A stretch of DNA of 43,550 nt from Polymyxa betae (GCA_003693705.1 RBZT01000690.1:2373-45922), one strand, 5' to 3'. Numbered from the stretch's first letter, positions 1 to 10,956 are shown. Numbers and translations are program-made. The notes: generated by a model from the letters alone, not told the origin.

Positions 1-234
1 GCACGAGGTCATTTTTGTATGGGAAAATGGCATTTTTCGCCGATTTTCGAAAATCTTGCGTGACAGAAAGGGGTTTTGAGTGGCATTTTAGGGGCTGTGA
101 GTGGCACGGCTGCCTGGCAGGAAAATATAAGGATTATTATGATTAAATTATGGATTGATTGCGGATTAATGCGTGTGATTGATGCGTCATTTTTAAAAAA
201 TATTTCAAAAATATCACTTGGATGCGAGCCCCAG

Positions 235-406
235 ACTTGAATACCAGAATGATATTATTGAAAACATTTCCAAAAAATATCACGTTATAAGACCCAATAA
301 CGTGATATTATTGAAAAAAGTTTCAAAAATATCACATTAAAAGATCTTATAATATAACGTGATTTTTTTGGAAATGTTTTCAATGATATCATTCTGGTAT
401 TCAAGT
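235..406. repeat. MITE-like foldback element with nested inverted repeats
   Basis: Two arms of about 53 bp (235-288 and 354-406) are inverted copies of each other. Both outer ends read ACTTGAATACCAGAATGATA when read inward, and the arms differ by one substitution and a short length change. The 65 bp between them holds a second inverted repeat (GTGATATTATTGAAA at 302-316 against TTTCAAAAATATCAC at 321-335). A further copy of the inner unit lies just outside at 203-217. The AT-rich, non-coding, foldback structure is that of a miniature inverted-repeat transposable element. I cannot name its superfamily, and no clear target-site duplication is visible. Confidence 0.75.
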
Positions 407-763
407 AACGTTGGTCGACAGCATGGTTGGATGCGAATAGGTCATGGAATTCGATTTTTCAAAAGCAATAAACAGCAAATGGCGAACCAAGATTTCGGAG
501 CTCTCACCATTTTCAGCTTGATAATGAGGCGAGGCTCGGTCTCGGAACGTCGTGATGTTTCGGAGTCAAACGAATCCGGCGACTGTGCTGGTGTTCTGTG
601 GAACGACTGATTTTTCCCCCCTGCGCACTTGGAGGATCGAGTTTCAAACAAAAGACCATTCATCCGTCTTTGACTAAATGCCGAAAATGCGGAACGCGCC
701 GTCCGCAATTGCGACCTGACCCAGCATTTCCAGTTGCCAGTAGGGTTTTGCTGAGTCCAGAAT

Positions 764-1160
764 ATGACTCGACTCAACTCCGGGGTTTTGTGAGTTATCG
801 CGGCTCGTCGCAGTCGTTATTCTGAGTCGACCCGAAACAAGGCCAACTCGACACAACTCGGAGTCGGGGGATCCCTCGGAGTCGACTTAGATCGGGCCCT
901 CATAGGGCACAGTCTCATCAATCCGATATCCTTCCGGAAAAAACATTCTTGTATGTACATGGCCGAGACGAGCTCGAACTTTTGACACTTTCGAGCCTGC
1001 TCAAGACAAAACCTGCTCACTTGGCACCGACTTCGCGATATCGAGGAATCTCTACAGTATTGGTTTGAGTCGACTTCAAGCTGTAACATTTCGACTTGGG
1101 AAAATCCGAGTCGACTCCGACGCATTTGTTAAGTCGTGATGAATCGAGTCGACTCCTCGA
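764..1160. repeat. Patch of GAGTCGAC-type repeats, possibly hAT-derived
   Basis: Degenerate copies of GACTCGAC and GAGTCGAC occur on both strands, for example near 767, 823, 848, 866, 878, 1069, 1109 and 1145. They include the palindrome-like GAGTCGACTC. The same motif cluster appears near 42230-42265, beside the decayed hAT transposase. Many hAT elements carry short motifs repeated below their ends, so this patch may be the remains of a non-autonomous hAT relative. The rest of 1-1587 outside the two repeats shows no convincing gene. Confidence 0.45.
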
Positions 1161-1587
1161 AACTTTTGCCGCGCACTTATTGTCAAAATTTCCAAAACCA
1201 AGAAAAGCGTGACCCGACGCACTTTTTTCATGAACGACTCGAAAATGGAACCATTCCTCTTCTCTATATTGACGACCCCTTCGATCGTCGCCGCCTTTGT
1301 CAAGGATTAGAAAATCCGTTCACAGATTGTTTCAACGACGCTTTTTATTGAATTATTCCTTCAACAAAAAGAAAACAGGAATTTCCGGATTTTTAGTTCA
1401 AAATCCGAAAAAGAGAACGTAAGCACGACAAACGGTCAAATATCTTCAATCATCATGATCTGCATCAAACGGCGAATTCGTTCGCTTTGCTAACTGCAGA
1501 TTTCGGTGAAATTGCGGAATCGGGGGCGCTGGGGTCCCCGGACTCCGCAGTCTTGTCTGAAGGTCGTCCAAGAGCGCCGCCGAACCG

Positions 1588-4500
1588 ATGTCGTCGTCGC
1601 CGGTCTCGGGCGTCCTGGCCGCCCTGCACGCGATCCACGACGGCGCCACGCCGCACGAGCAGCGCCTAGCTGCGTCGCGGTTCTGCAACGAGTTCCGCGC
1701 GCTGGGCTATGGCGCCTTGGCCGGCGCCCTGGAGCTGGCCGCCCCCGCCATGAACGACCAAGCTCGTCATTTCGGCATGCAGACCTTGATCGGAATCGTC
1801 GATCGATATTGGAATACGCTCGGGACTGCAGATAAACAGGTGCGCCCTGTCGAATCTCTCTTCATTTTGTGTTTTAGACAGTTTGGCGATTTTTTAAAGT
1901 AATGCTTCTTGCAATTTTGAAATGTTATTTGCCTGCTGAAACTGTCTTATTTGGACGCTTCTTTTACAATCACTTTAAATGTTTAACAAATGACATCGCA
2001 GAGAATAATCCGATTCATTTTTTTTCGATTTAGCCTCTCTCGAGCATCAAATTTGTTTCTTCGTTTTCTGCTTTACGTAAAAGGCATATTCCATAGAACA
2101 GGTTTAATTGCAGTTTTATTAATTTCGCTTTCCAAAAGTTGCCAAATTGTCGCCATTTCGCACCGAATTTGTCTTCTCTGATGGCGTGTTTCTATTTCGA
2201 TCATTTGACGGTCTAGACGCGAGAGAGTATAACCTGATCCCGCATAGGCGATGATGAGCACCGGCCTGAACCTGGTCCGAACCGGGAGCTCGGGCGACCC
2301 GACCGAGCCGAAATTCGTCCGCGAGATGATCGCCCGTCTCGTGGTGGACATGGCCGCCCGAGAATGGCCCCAGCAATGGCCCACCCTGCACACCGACCTG
2401 CTCCAGGTCCGGCCAAGGTCCAGTACGGCGCACCGCCCCAGCCTCACTGACCTCTGTAGGCGTCGCAGGCGTCCGTCGCGGCCCAGCACCTGACCGTCCT
2501 GGTCTTCTCGGCGCTGGCCGAGCTGATCGTCATGCCGACCGTCAAGGGTCGCAAGTTCCTGCCGGAGCGACGCCGCGCCGAGATCCGGACCGGCCTCGAG
2601 ACCGTACTGGCCGACATCAACGCGTTCCTGATTCGCGCGCTGCAATCGGGCCAGAGGCATCTAGTGCTGGCTGCGTTCCATTGCGTGACGTCGTACGCCG
2701 ATTGGGTGGGTGGTTCGACGCCGGCCGTAAACCCTAAAACCCTAAACCCTCGCAGGCGTCGCCTTCGAATCTGGTTTCGGGCCGGATTATGTCAGCGCTG
2801 GCGGCGCTGTTCGTGACGCCGGCGTATTTCGAGGCGGCCGCAGAACCTCTCCTGCGTCTGTGCTCACGCAAGGCTCCGAGTCCGGTAAGACGCGGCAGCG
2901 GCCGTCGTATTGGTCCGCGGGCGTCGAGACTGACGCGCTCTCCGTCGTGGCAGGCCGACGACGAATTCGCGGCCGAGATCGGAACTGTCTGGAACGCTTG
3001 CGTGACGATCGCCACGCAGCTGGTGAGATCGGCGCCGTTCCCGGACCAGCTGCGGCTCGTGAAGATCGCCGTCGACCTGCTCGCCGTACTGGCCAAATAC
3101 CATCGGGCGCAGCTCGGTATGCTGAAATTGCTGTTTGTCCGGGTCCTCTGTTCCTGATGATTGATGTGCAGTGAAATCCGAACAGATCCGCAACATGTTC
3201 TTGTCGTTGCTGGGTGATCTGCTGAAAACCGATGATTCTGAGGTGCGCAGTTTTTGTTCGCACATTTTTTGCGATTGGAATTTCACGCACTTTATGACGC
3301 ATTTTCCTCTTTTTTTCACGGAGCTGTCTAAACTGCCATTATAGATCGGTATTGTGGTGCTCTCGATCTGGAATCCATTGCTGAAGGCGACCGGGGCGAC
3401 CTCGTCTCCGACCAATTCCAACAATGTAACCGTGATCCCCAACGATCAGCGCCAGCCTGTCCTACGCGAGCTCTTCGTGATCGCCATCGCACGTTTCATG
3501 GCGACGCCGCCGAATCCGGCGCCCAGCGCCAGCTCTGGTCTGTTTGTCTTGTGGTTTCAAACTGCCACTGATCGTCTGCAGATGACGCCGATGCCGACGA
3601 CGACGCCGCCCAGCTCAGCCGCCAATACCAGAAGTATCGAAGCTCGATTCTGGACCTGGTCAAAACCATAACGGTCGAGGTCCCGCTCATGGCGCTACAG
3701 CTCACCGCTCCACCTATCGTCCGCCTGCTATCGACGCCGCCCAGCGACCATCTCAACTCTATCGTCGGCGGCACAGCCCAGACCACCTCGGTAAGGTTTC
3801 TGATTCTTCTTACGCAATTCTACGTCACCCACATTCCATTATCTGGTTTGCTTTTTGCTTGTTCGCACCTTTGCTCATGCTGTCTCGCACTTTTCTTCTC
3901 TCGCATTGTTGACGCATCAAATTTCTTTTCTCACTGTTTCTCACACATTGCGCAAATGCCGTCTGTTGGAGTTTTCGTTTTTTTGTGCGCATTTTCTGTG
4001 CACATTGTGTAACGCACTTTGTGTCTCACGTTACATTTTTCTGATATTATGTGTTTCAGATTCAGCAGCTCCAGGCATGTTGTGTCCTGCTGAACGCCAT
4101 CCTGGACACCGCGCCTTTCCGCCAAACCACCCCGGACGCCGCCCTGCTCACCGCCCAGCAATCCCTTCTAACCTCGGTCATGAATGCTGCGCCCCAGGAC
4201 CCGCAGATCCTCATGCGTCAGGCGTACCTGCTGGCCCTGTTTCACGACGTGTTGGCCCGGGCGCCACCCGCTCTGCAAGCCGTCGTCGACAAGCTGCTCT
4301 GGATGAACGGATTCGTCCCGGACCGCGTCACGGACCACGACGCCCTCGTCCATCAGCGACGCGCGCTGGCGTCGCTTCTCGTGATCGCACGCAAGCCTGC
4401 CTGTGCATCCCAGCTATTAAAATGGTCCGCGACGGAGTCCGTCGTGGCGCTGTCATGCTCATATCTATGTCTGATAGGTTCGCAGAACTATCGCCGATGA

Positions 4501-6551
4501 TGCTGGCCCTGTGCAAGACGCGGCCCGCGCATGCCCCGGCCTTGCTCGAGGTGCTCGTTACCATTTGTAACGCGCTGCCATCCGCCACCGATCGCATCAA
4601 TTACGTCCTTCAACTAATCCGCGGCGAACTTAACGAATTCGTCGCCCTCGATATGCGCCGATTTCTCCAGGTGGGATATCCGCAACAAATTTCACAATTT
4701 TTTCGCACAACTTCACGTGTTTTCGACCGTTTCTCACATGTGCCAGATTTTCGGTCTTAACGCGGATCGCCCTGTCAAAGTGAACCTGGATGAGGCTGTC
4801 GCTCTGCGTGAGGACAGGTATCATCTGCTCATGATCCTGAACACGATCCAGTACGTCTTCCGCAGCGTCACTGTCGACGACGCCGACTCGCAGCTGGTAA
4901 GCACGCGGACTCCGTCACGCACCGGTGTGCTCAGCAGATTCGCAGATCCTGTACGGCGCCCTGTCCGGTCTCTGTTCGAACACGTGTGCGATTCTATCCA
5001 CGATTCATGCGCTGTATTCGCCGGCGCGGATCGCGGATGCGACGCCAACGGCGCGGGCCGTCCTCGAGCCCTGGATCGTGGAAGGCGATCGAATCGCGGC
5101 CCAGGCCGACTCCGCCCGCAAAGACGTGCTGGAGGCGTTGCGTACGCAGACCTGTACGCCGAAAACCCTAAACCCTTAGCAAACCCCTAACCCCTTTGCA
5201 GATGCAATTCGTGATCAATGTTATCTATTGTTACAATCTGCATTATCATGCCCCTTCGTGTTCAGCGGCGATTTAACCGTCCTCAATCTCATTATTCAGA
5301 CCTGTCTATCAGACGCGTGTCTTGGGGTGGGCCCAGAAGCCCTCCATACATCTCGTATCATCCCCGTTCTATCAAAAGTCTGGTCGCCTTTCCTTGACAA
5401 ATGCCCCATTCATCATCCAATGTTAGTGACTTTTCTATGTAAAACCCTAAACCCTAACGTTTGATAGGTTTCTGTCCGTATTCGCGCGGCTGATTCAGGC
5501 CTTATCTGGGCGCTTGTCGCAGCAATGGGCGTCTGTGTTCGGCGGTGGTGTCGTCTCGGCCGACGCCGGCATCGACCGTGAGGTCTTCGAGGAGAACGCC
5601 CTCAGAGAGTTCACGCGAGCCCTCATGGCCACCATTCAGAGCGCCCTCTCGCCTCACAACTGGGTCGCGTATGCACTGTTTATTTTTCAAACTTTTTTTC
5701 GATTTTTTGTCTTCTTCATAAGCAACTTTTATTCTTTTTGTAAAGTTTTCTTTCAGATTCAGCGATGTCCAAGAGGCTGATAAGACGAGGGATTCTGCCT
5801 GTCGGGCGGTCTGCGACGACCCAGGTCTGGCCGCCGCCACCATCAATGTCCTACATATCGGCCTGCAGGTGCCCGATTCGGTGACACAGACTCGGGCCGC
5901 CGCCCTGATCGCCCGCTTGCTGCCGACCATGACGACGCCTTCCCACGCCCGCGACCTGTTCGTTCCGATCCTGGAGACTTGCCTGCGCCTTCTGTCAGCA
6001 ATGACGAAATCGGTCGCGAGCTCTTCCACCTCTGGCCAAGGTGATTATTTGCGGTTTCGCTTTATGATTGTTACGCTCTGAAATATCCTGCGTACTGTCT
6101 TGCTCTGTTACGCATTTGTTGTTTTAATGTTTTTTTTTGCGCTGTAGCGCATCTTTTTTGTTCTCTGTGGCTCGTTTTTTAATTATGCTCAGACCTGATG
6201 GGCTTAACCTTCGAGATTTTGAGGCATTTCGCGACGGTGGATCGTGCCCCATTCGATCTGCTTCTAAGGCAGCAACGGGTCGTCAAAGAGGAGGCCGAGG
6301 CCTTGCGCGAGACGCTTATCTCGTCGGCGCAGGCAACGAAAGCGATGCGGTCGGCGGTACGCGCCTTCATCTTCGCCTACATCACAGAACGCGACGAATC
6401 GTCCCCAGTTCGAGGTAAATCTTCTTCAAAGCGCGTTCCAGCGTATCGTTCATCGTTATTCGTAGATCTGCCGTCACGTCTAGTTTTGCCGGAGAAGCAG
6501 TTGGCCTCGGAGCCAACGTCGCCAATGCCCCTCCCGGATCTGTTCCCGTAA
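1588..6551 (+). CDS. XPO5: Exportin-5-like nuclear export receptor (HASTY/XPO5 family)
   Basis: Karyopherin-beta receptor of the exportin-5 family, which carries double-stranded RNA (pre-miRNA, tRNA) and some proteins out of the nucleus with RanGTP. Recognisable parts are FCNEF and ARHFGMQTL (about residues 32 and 58), REWPQQWP (about 121), GRLSQQWASVF in the distal third, and a LPSRLVLPE tail like the NLPSLF end of the human protein. My 17-exon model is 1588-1839, 2248-2406, 2460-2726, 2756-2884, 2954-3116, 3172-3242, 3345-3537, 3582-3790, 4060-4424, 4478-4670, 4747-4896, 4946-5153, 5202-5421, 5468-5668, 5757-6040, 6193-6414 and 6466-6551. It sums to 3372 nt (1123 aa plus stop), close to the family's roughly 1200 aa. 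Intron 1 (408 nt) is by far the longest. Three introns contain telomere-type heptamers. The family call is strong; the cargo is not readable from sequence. Confidence 0.9.
2727..2755 (+). repeat. 29-nt intron made of telomere-type repeats
   Basis: Intron 3 of the exportin gene. Between GT and CGCAG it is almost only AAACCCT units (AAACCCT, AAAACCCT, AAACCCT). Removing it joins ...GGSTPA to ASPSNLV... in phase 0. The run of heptamers supplies CTAAA/CTAAAA strings that resemble a branch-point sequence. Confidence 0.8.
5154..5201 (+). repeat. 48-nt intron containing CCCTAAA and CCCCTAA repeats
   Basis: Intron 12 of the exportin gene, with ACCCTAAACCC in the first half and ACCCCTAACCCC before TTTGCAG. 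Splicing is phase 1 and joins LRTQT to AIRDQCYLLL. A donor 12 nt upstream (5142) would also keep the frame. Confidence 0.7.
5422..5467 (+). repeat. 46-nt intron ending in CCCTAAACCCTAAC
   Basis: Intron 13 of the exportin gene. It has a GTTAGT donor and a GATAG acceptor, with AAACCCTAAACCCTAAC in the region where the branch point should lie. It joins CPIHHPM to FLSVFARL. Confidence 0.75.
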
Positions 6552-6587
6552 TGGGACCGAATCGCAACAGTCAAATCTATCATCGAT

Positions 6588-6907
6588 TTATGCGAACGAG
6601 AGACATCCAATATTTAATAAATCTGTCAGATTTTTGCAAAATCGACTGCTTTGATTGCTCACATTCTCCAACGTAGGCACCGTTTGATTCGGTGATACTG
6701 ATATGGTAAACAATAACTTGACCAAATATGAAACAATATATTGTCACCAATTCGCCAACAGATGTGATGATCTTCATGTTTGTTAAAGGCGAATATGAAC
6801 CAAACCAGAGTTTGGTCGAGTGCGCTCAGATCAAACCATTCGTCACGACGCTCTCCGTGCTCTTGGAGAACATCAGCAGCGCGGGTACAAATCTCGTCAT
6901 AGCGCAT
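6588..6907 (-). CDS. Small hypothetical protein, 89 aa
   Basis: Two exons (6907-6748 and 6697-6588) with a 50-nt GT-AG intron at 6698-6747. The model closes exactly at 89 aa. The first exon has a well-formed helical composition (RYDEICTRAADVLQEHGER, then EWFDLSALDQTLVWFIF). I do not recognise the family. The gene is convergent with the exportin gene, only 36 bp from its stop, and divergent from the photolyase-like gene, 118 bp from its start. The tail after the splice is low in recognisable content, so the 3' exon is the weaker part. Confidence 0.5.
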
Positions 6908-7025
6908 GAAGGTTACGGACTGCGTGGCCGCTCCTCCAAATCTGAGTCGGGACGCCGTTTGACATTATGGGACCTCGGTCTCTTTACCAACCAATGCGTT
7001 CGCTAACCCTCTCTTACTAACCCCA

Positions 7026-8518
7026 ATGTCCGGCGACGACCACGATGATGACGCTTTGAAACGGTCGCTGCTGAGGTTCGCTCGCCAGAGTTCTCTCCCC
7101 AGAAACTGATCTCGATAGTCATTGTGAGGACTGGCTGCAGCGCGGCTGCAACGACGCCCGCATTCAGGCGCATCCGACGAACGCCAATAAATGTGAATTT
7201 TCCACAGAAAAACAGAAACCCAATTCTTACGCAAGCGTTTGCAGGCGTTCGCGTTCTCGATCGGCACCAGGTCGCCCTAGACGCCGCGCTATTCGACGAT
7301 TACGTCCCGGACGTCGAGGTCGTGATCGCCAAGCCTCAGGCTGGCGACCAGCCATCACCTGCGCGACAATCCCCGACGATCCCGCCCGATATGTTCCTGA
7401 TGGGGTCGGTACCACGATGGGCGCGCGAACCACGGCGGCGCGTTGTGCGAGTCGTTCCAGCTGGCGAACGACGTCTGGGCCAGCAGATCGTCTACTATTG
7501 CCATGAATGCTTCCGCATTCCAGAGAATGTCGCCCTGTGGATGGCGCTCTGGATGGGCCGCTGCCTCTCGCTGCCGGTCATCGCCATCATGACAATGGAG
7601 CCCAGCCCAGCTCGCGATCTCCGCGCCCACATGGCGCCGCCGCATCAAGCACGGCGACTGCATTCACAGCGGACGATGCGCGACGCATTGCACGCCTGGG
7701 GCGTACCCGCCCTGCTGTTCCGGGCCACCGACCCGATTGTCGTCCTGCGAGCGTGGACGGCTCGTCACCAGCCGCACGTGGTCATCGCCGACGAATTAGT
7801 CACGAATCGTTCGCGGCTGCAATTCGACGCTTTCGCGAAGACGTCGCCGTTCTCGGTGTTCGCGTTCACTAACGATCTGGCCTGTTCGGGCTTGTTCGAC
7901 CTCAACTCGGCGGGCCAGTTCGACGCCGACGCCGTCCGCCAGCGGTTCCGCGACGACGTCGATAAGATTCTGTTTGAGATGGCGCCATCGAAAGTGCCTG
8001 CTGGCGACGTACAGGCTCCGTTGTTTGTGGCCGGGACGCGACGCGTTTATCTCGACGTCCGCGTCGTCAACCAGCTCGGCGTGCCAGACGCGGCGCCCCC
8101 CGGAACGTCGCCACAGCTGAGCGCAGCCGAGCTGATCGAGCTCGGGCTAGTATCACCTTTTCGCGCCGCGCATCTCGTTGACGATCACGTTCGGCGACAG
8201 CATGCAATCTGGATGGCGACACGGTTGGCGTCGCCACCAAATCTTCCCGGCGCCAATGACGGGGTATTGTCGATCGGTTATCAGGAGGTTTTGAAAGCGA
8301 TGACGACGAACGCCGAATTCAACGCTGTGCAGGATCGGCTACGTTCGAAGAAGTTCTTAAAACCGGACGACAGACGGCGATGGGCGCGGCTGCTGTGCCA
8401 GCTGGTCCCGCATATGGTTGCGTTATCCTGGGCCTGTACAGTCCTCGAGTCGTACGCCGGTGCCATTCGCCGTCCGATCTTGGACTTCCAGCTATATCTT
8501 GATATGACATCGGACTAG
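7026..8518 (+). CDS. Photolyase N-terminal-domain-like protein without recognisable FAD domain
   Basis: Exons 7026-7075 and 7141-8518 (intron of 65 nt) give 475 aa starting MSGDDHDDDALKR. Residues about 110-275 resemble the alpha/beta antenna domain of class II CPD photolyases. GQQIVYYCHECFRIPENVAL aligns with the family's 'VVYWMqrDqRv.dNWAL' block, followed by LPVIAIM and a DALHAWGVPALLF helix-strand. The usual FAD-binding helical domain is roughly 270 aa with conserved Trp and Arg motifs. It is not visible: about 150 aa follow, containing LGLVSPFRAAHL and DDRRRWARLLCQLVPHMV. It is therefore either a divergent photolyase-like protein or an unrelated Rossmann-like protein. Base composition is GC-rich like the exportin gene. 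It ends 98 bp from the convergent gene at 8617. The first exon is a frame-compatible proposal. Confidence 0.5.
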
Positions 8519-8616
8519 ATTGCGAGCGTAATGCTCGTAGCCGCTATTCCTTCTTATACTCACACTCCGTTATTTATGCTAACTAATATTTAATTTAATT
8601 GGAATCATAATTGTAC

Positions 8617-10800
8617 CTATTCAGGGTCGTAGAGTCCTACACGATGCAGCGCCTCGGCCGCATTCGCATAGGTGATTTCCAACGACCCGGTCGTATCAAC
8701 CAGCTCAACACCTTCAGTTGATTCATTTGGCCCAACCCAGGATCGTGTCATCAGGTCGTACACGCTCCCTGAGCATCACTTAATCACACTTAACCTACCG
8801 ACTATTGCCGTTCGGCTTACAATCGGCATCAGAGGCGTCTCCGGTGCGTGATTCCAGGCGTCGTCGTGTCTCTGATTCGTTCCGACATCGACAGAGAAAA
8901 ACGGCGAACAGGAAGCCTTCGTTTTTAGCGAGCTGCCGGAAACGTTCCAGCTGCCCCTCTAGGTTGAATGTGGCATCGACAATGACGGTTTTACCGGCCT
9001 TCAATCCTTGATAGGCGCGAACCGAAATCATCTCGTAGACTTCGGCCTTGCTGCTTTTCGAATATGCGATAGGCTCTTGTGATAATTCTTTGCGAACCGT
9101 ATCAGTTCGAAGAATTTCACATTGCTTGGCGATAAATTTCGATGCAAGAAAACGGGCAACGGTCGATTTTCCAGAGCCCGGCAATCCCGAAACTAATAAG
9201 AGTCTTTGGAAGGTTTAGAAAATAAATTTTGGAATGTTCCAAGGTTATATATACCCTGATCGCATGCTTGCTGGTAGTATTAACTGTCGAGCAATGTTCC
9301 AATGCTTATGTGAGCGGCATTTGGCAGATTGACGAACCTCTGAAGGGCTGCTGGCATCAATAGCAGTGATACCGATGACCTTCGCACGAACAACGCTGCG
9401 ATATGAAGCGTAGAATAACGCTAATGCCTGCATTACAATCAGGAAATCGAAACTCTAGCACACAAGAGATATTGCGAGAGCAAAAACAAATGGCAATGTG
9501 AAACGCACGATAATTGTTGTCTATTTACCTTTACGTTTGCAGAAGGGCGATTGCCAGAAGCGTTCATGTAATAATCCAGAAGTGCATTAGGCAAGCGGAA
9601 CATGCAAGTCTCAAAGAGAAGATCCATATAAAGGAACGCAATGTCACATAGAGGATCCTCATATCTGAACCTACAAACAACACCGTCACTTCAAACTGCT
9701 CGAACAAAGCGAAAGTTAACCAAAGTTTTACGAATGCAACCTGACTTCACATGAAACAAAACTTATGTTGAATGGTTTTTTTTACCAAAACAGCTGACTG
9801 AGAAAAATCAAATAGTAAGTAAGCTATACCGATCGTTGAATTCGATGCAGTCAATAATGTGAATATTTTCACCATTGCGATAAATGTGTTCGAGGCGCAG
9901 GTCGCCGTGCGAATCGCACGGGCAGTTCTGAGCGACGCGCTCGTCGATCAACGAACGAAGCTCCTCGAGGCGCTGCAACTATAAGACATGGACAGCAGGC
10001 ACGTCCTCGACCTATCTTGCCTTTAGCTGTTGGCACTTCACCTGCTCATAGATCTCGGCCTCGATCAATCCTAAAAACGAGTTTCACGCAAGTGCTAGCA
10101 AAGACATCAGAAATCATCATACCGGATTTGACATGTTCTGAGGTTTGAGCGAAATTCTCCAACACATTGTAAGAGATGAGATCGTACGACCCGAATTTGG
10201 AAATTTCCAGGGACCTTTCTGCAATTTGGTTATGAAATACGGCAATGGTGTTAACGATTGGTTCGAGTTCTTCGCTTCTTATAGCACTGCAATACAAAGT
10301 TATTCTAGCAGTTTAGGATCAAAACGAGCGTGTTACGAACTTGTTACAAACTGCATTAAGAAGCGTATCTTCATCCGGAAGGCGAACCATTTTAACGGCG
10401 TACTCAACGAGTTCCATCCCTGCCAAAACTTTGGATGGTTCCACCATGAATGAATCGCTGTGAGCTTGATAATAGATGGATGCGACTCCCAGATAGACAG
10501 ATGGTGCTAATCGCTGGTTCAAGCGAACTTCATTCTCACACATCAACTTTCGCTTCTTCAACGACGAATAATCAACGAATCCGAAGTTTACAGGTTTCTT
10601 CACTTTATATACGACTATTCAAACTTTAACATACAGCACCTCATTGCCACTTGCTAGATACCGTCATCGAGAAGAAATACGATCGACATATGCGTCTCCC
10701 GAACATCGACGCGCCGATTGGCGTTGGCATTAACATAGGCCGAGGCGTCGCGCATTGCATCCACAATCCTGGCGAAGCACCGGCTCTGCTCTCCCGCCAT
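8617..10800 (-). CDS. Bifunctional aminoglycoside-phosphotransferase-like / P-loop kinase, bacterial family, with introns
   Basis: The N-terminal half is an APH-like kinase fold (COG2187 type): KKPVNFGFVDYSSLKKRK and NEVRLNQRLAPSVYLGV, then the catalytic SHGDLRLEHIY at about residue 232 and IIDCIEFNDRFRYEDPLCDI. The C-terminal half is a COG0645-type P-loop kinase: LLLVSGLPGSGKSTVARFL (Walker A) and GDASDADWSVY. This fusion is widespread in bacteria, usually about 500-520 aa, with unproven substrates. Nine exons (10800-10662, 10614-10341, 10286-10123, 10070-10021, 9978-9830, 9670-9535, 9427-9255, 9203-8821, 8768-8617) sum to 1620 nt, 539 aa. Introns are 42-159 nt; the one at 9979-10020 is GC-AG. 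The Asn expected after HGDL is His (HGDLRLEHIY), a variant I believe is also seen in bacterial relatives. Bacterial origin is inferred; introns and exact family order argue for an old, functional acquisition. Confidence 0.88.
9979..10020 (-). other. GC-AG intron
   Basis: On the minus strand the donor is AAG|GCAAGA and the acceptor TTATAG (42 nt). Using the nearby GT would leave an in-frame stop. The GC donor keeps YEQVKCQQLK joined in frame to LQRLEELRSL and makes the complete 539-aa model close. Confidence 0.75.
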
Positions 10801-10956
10801 GAAAACGACGAAGATTTCCAAGAGAGGCAATGTTAAAATGAAGATTAGGCGAGGAGCGCAGCCTCGATGACTCGATGCCACAGGCAGAGTGGTAACGCAA
10901 TCTTATCGCCTTTCAACTTTCAAGTTTCAAAGCGATGATTACAACAAGTTAAGTAT

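Noticed and set aside
1-10. GCACGAGG at the very start looks like a cDNA-library adaptor
   Set aside because: The following sequence is genomic with introns, and an eight-base match at a window edge can be chance.
1840-2247. Possible separate gene within the long first exportin intron
   Set aside because: Short frames there have no coding character, and the flanking exons join in phase 0 with family-consistent sequence.
3855-4760. Long plus-strand open frame of 301 codons
   Set aside because: It reads through a 269-nt intron and continues in the wrong frame over the exportin exon; the exportin frame matches the family.
8795-9184. A stand-alone bacterial kinase gene or bacterial contamination
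   Set aside because: This frame is one exon of a nine-exon gene; eight spliceosomal introns exclude bacterial contamination.
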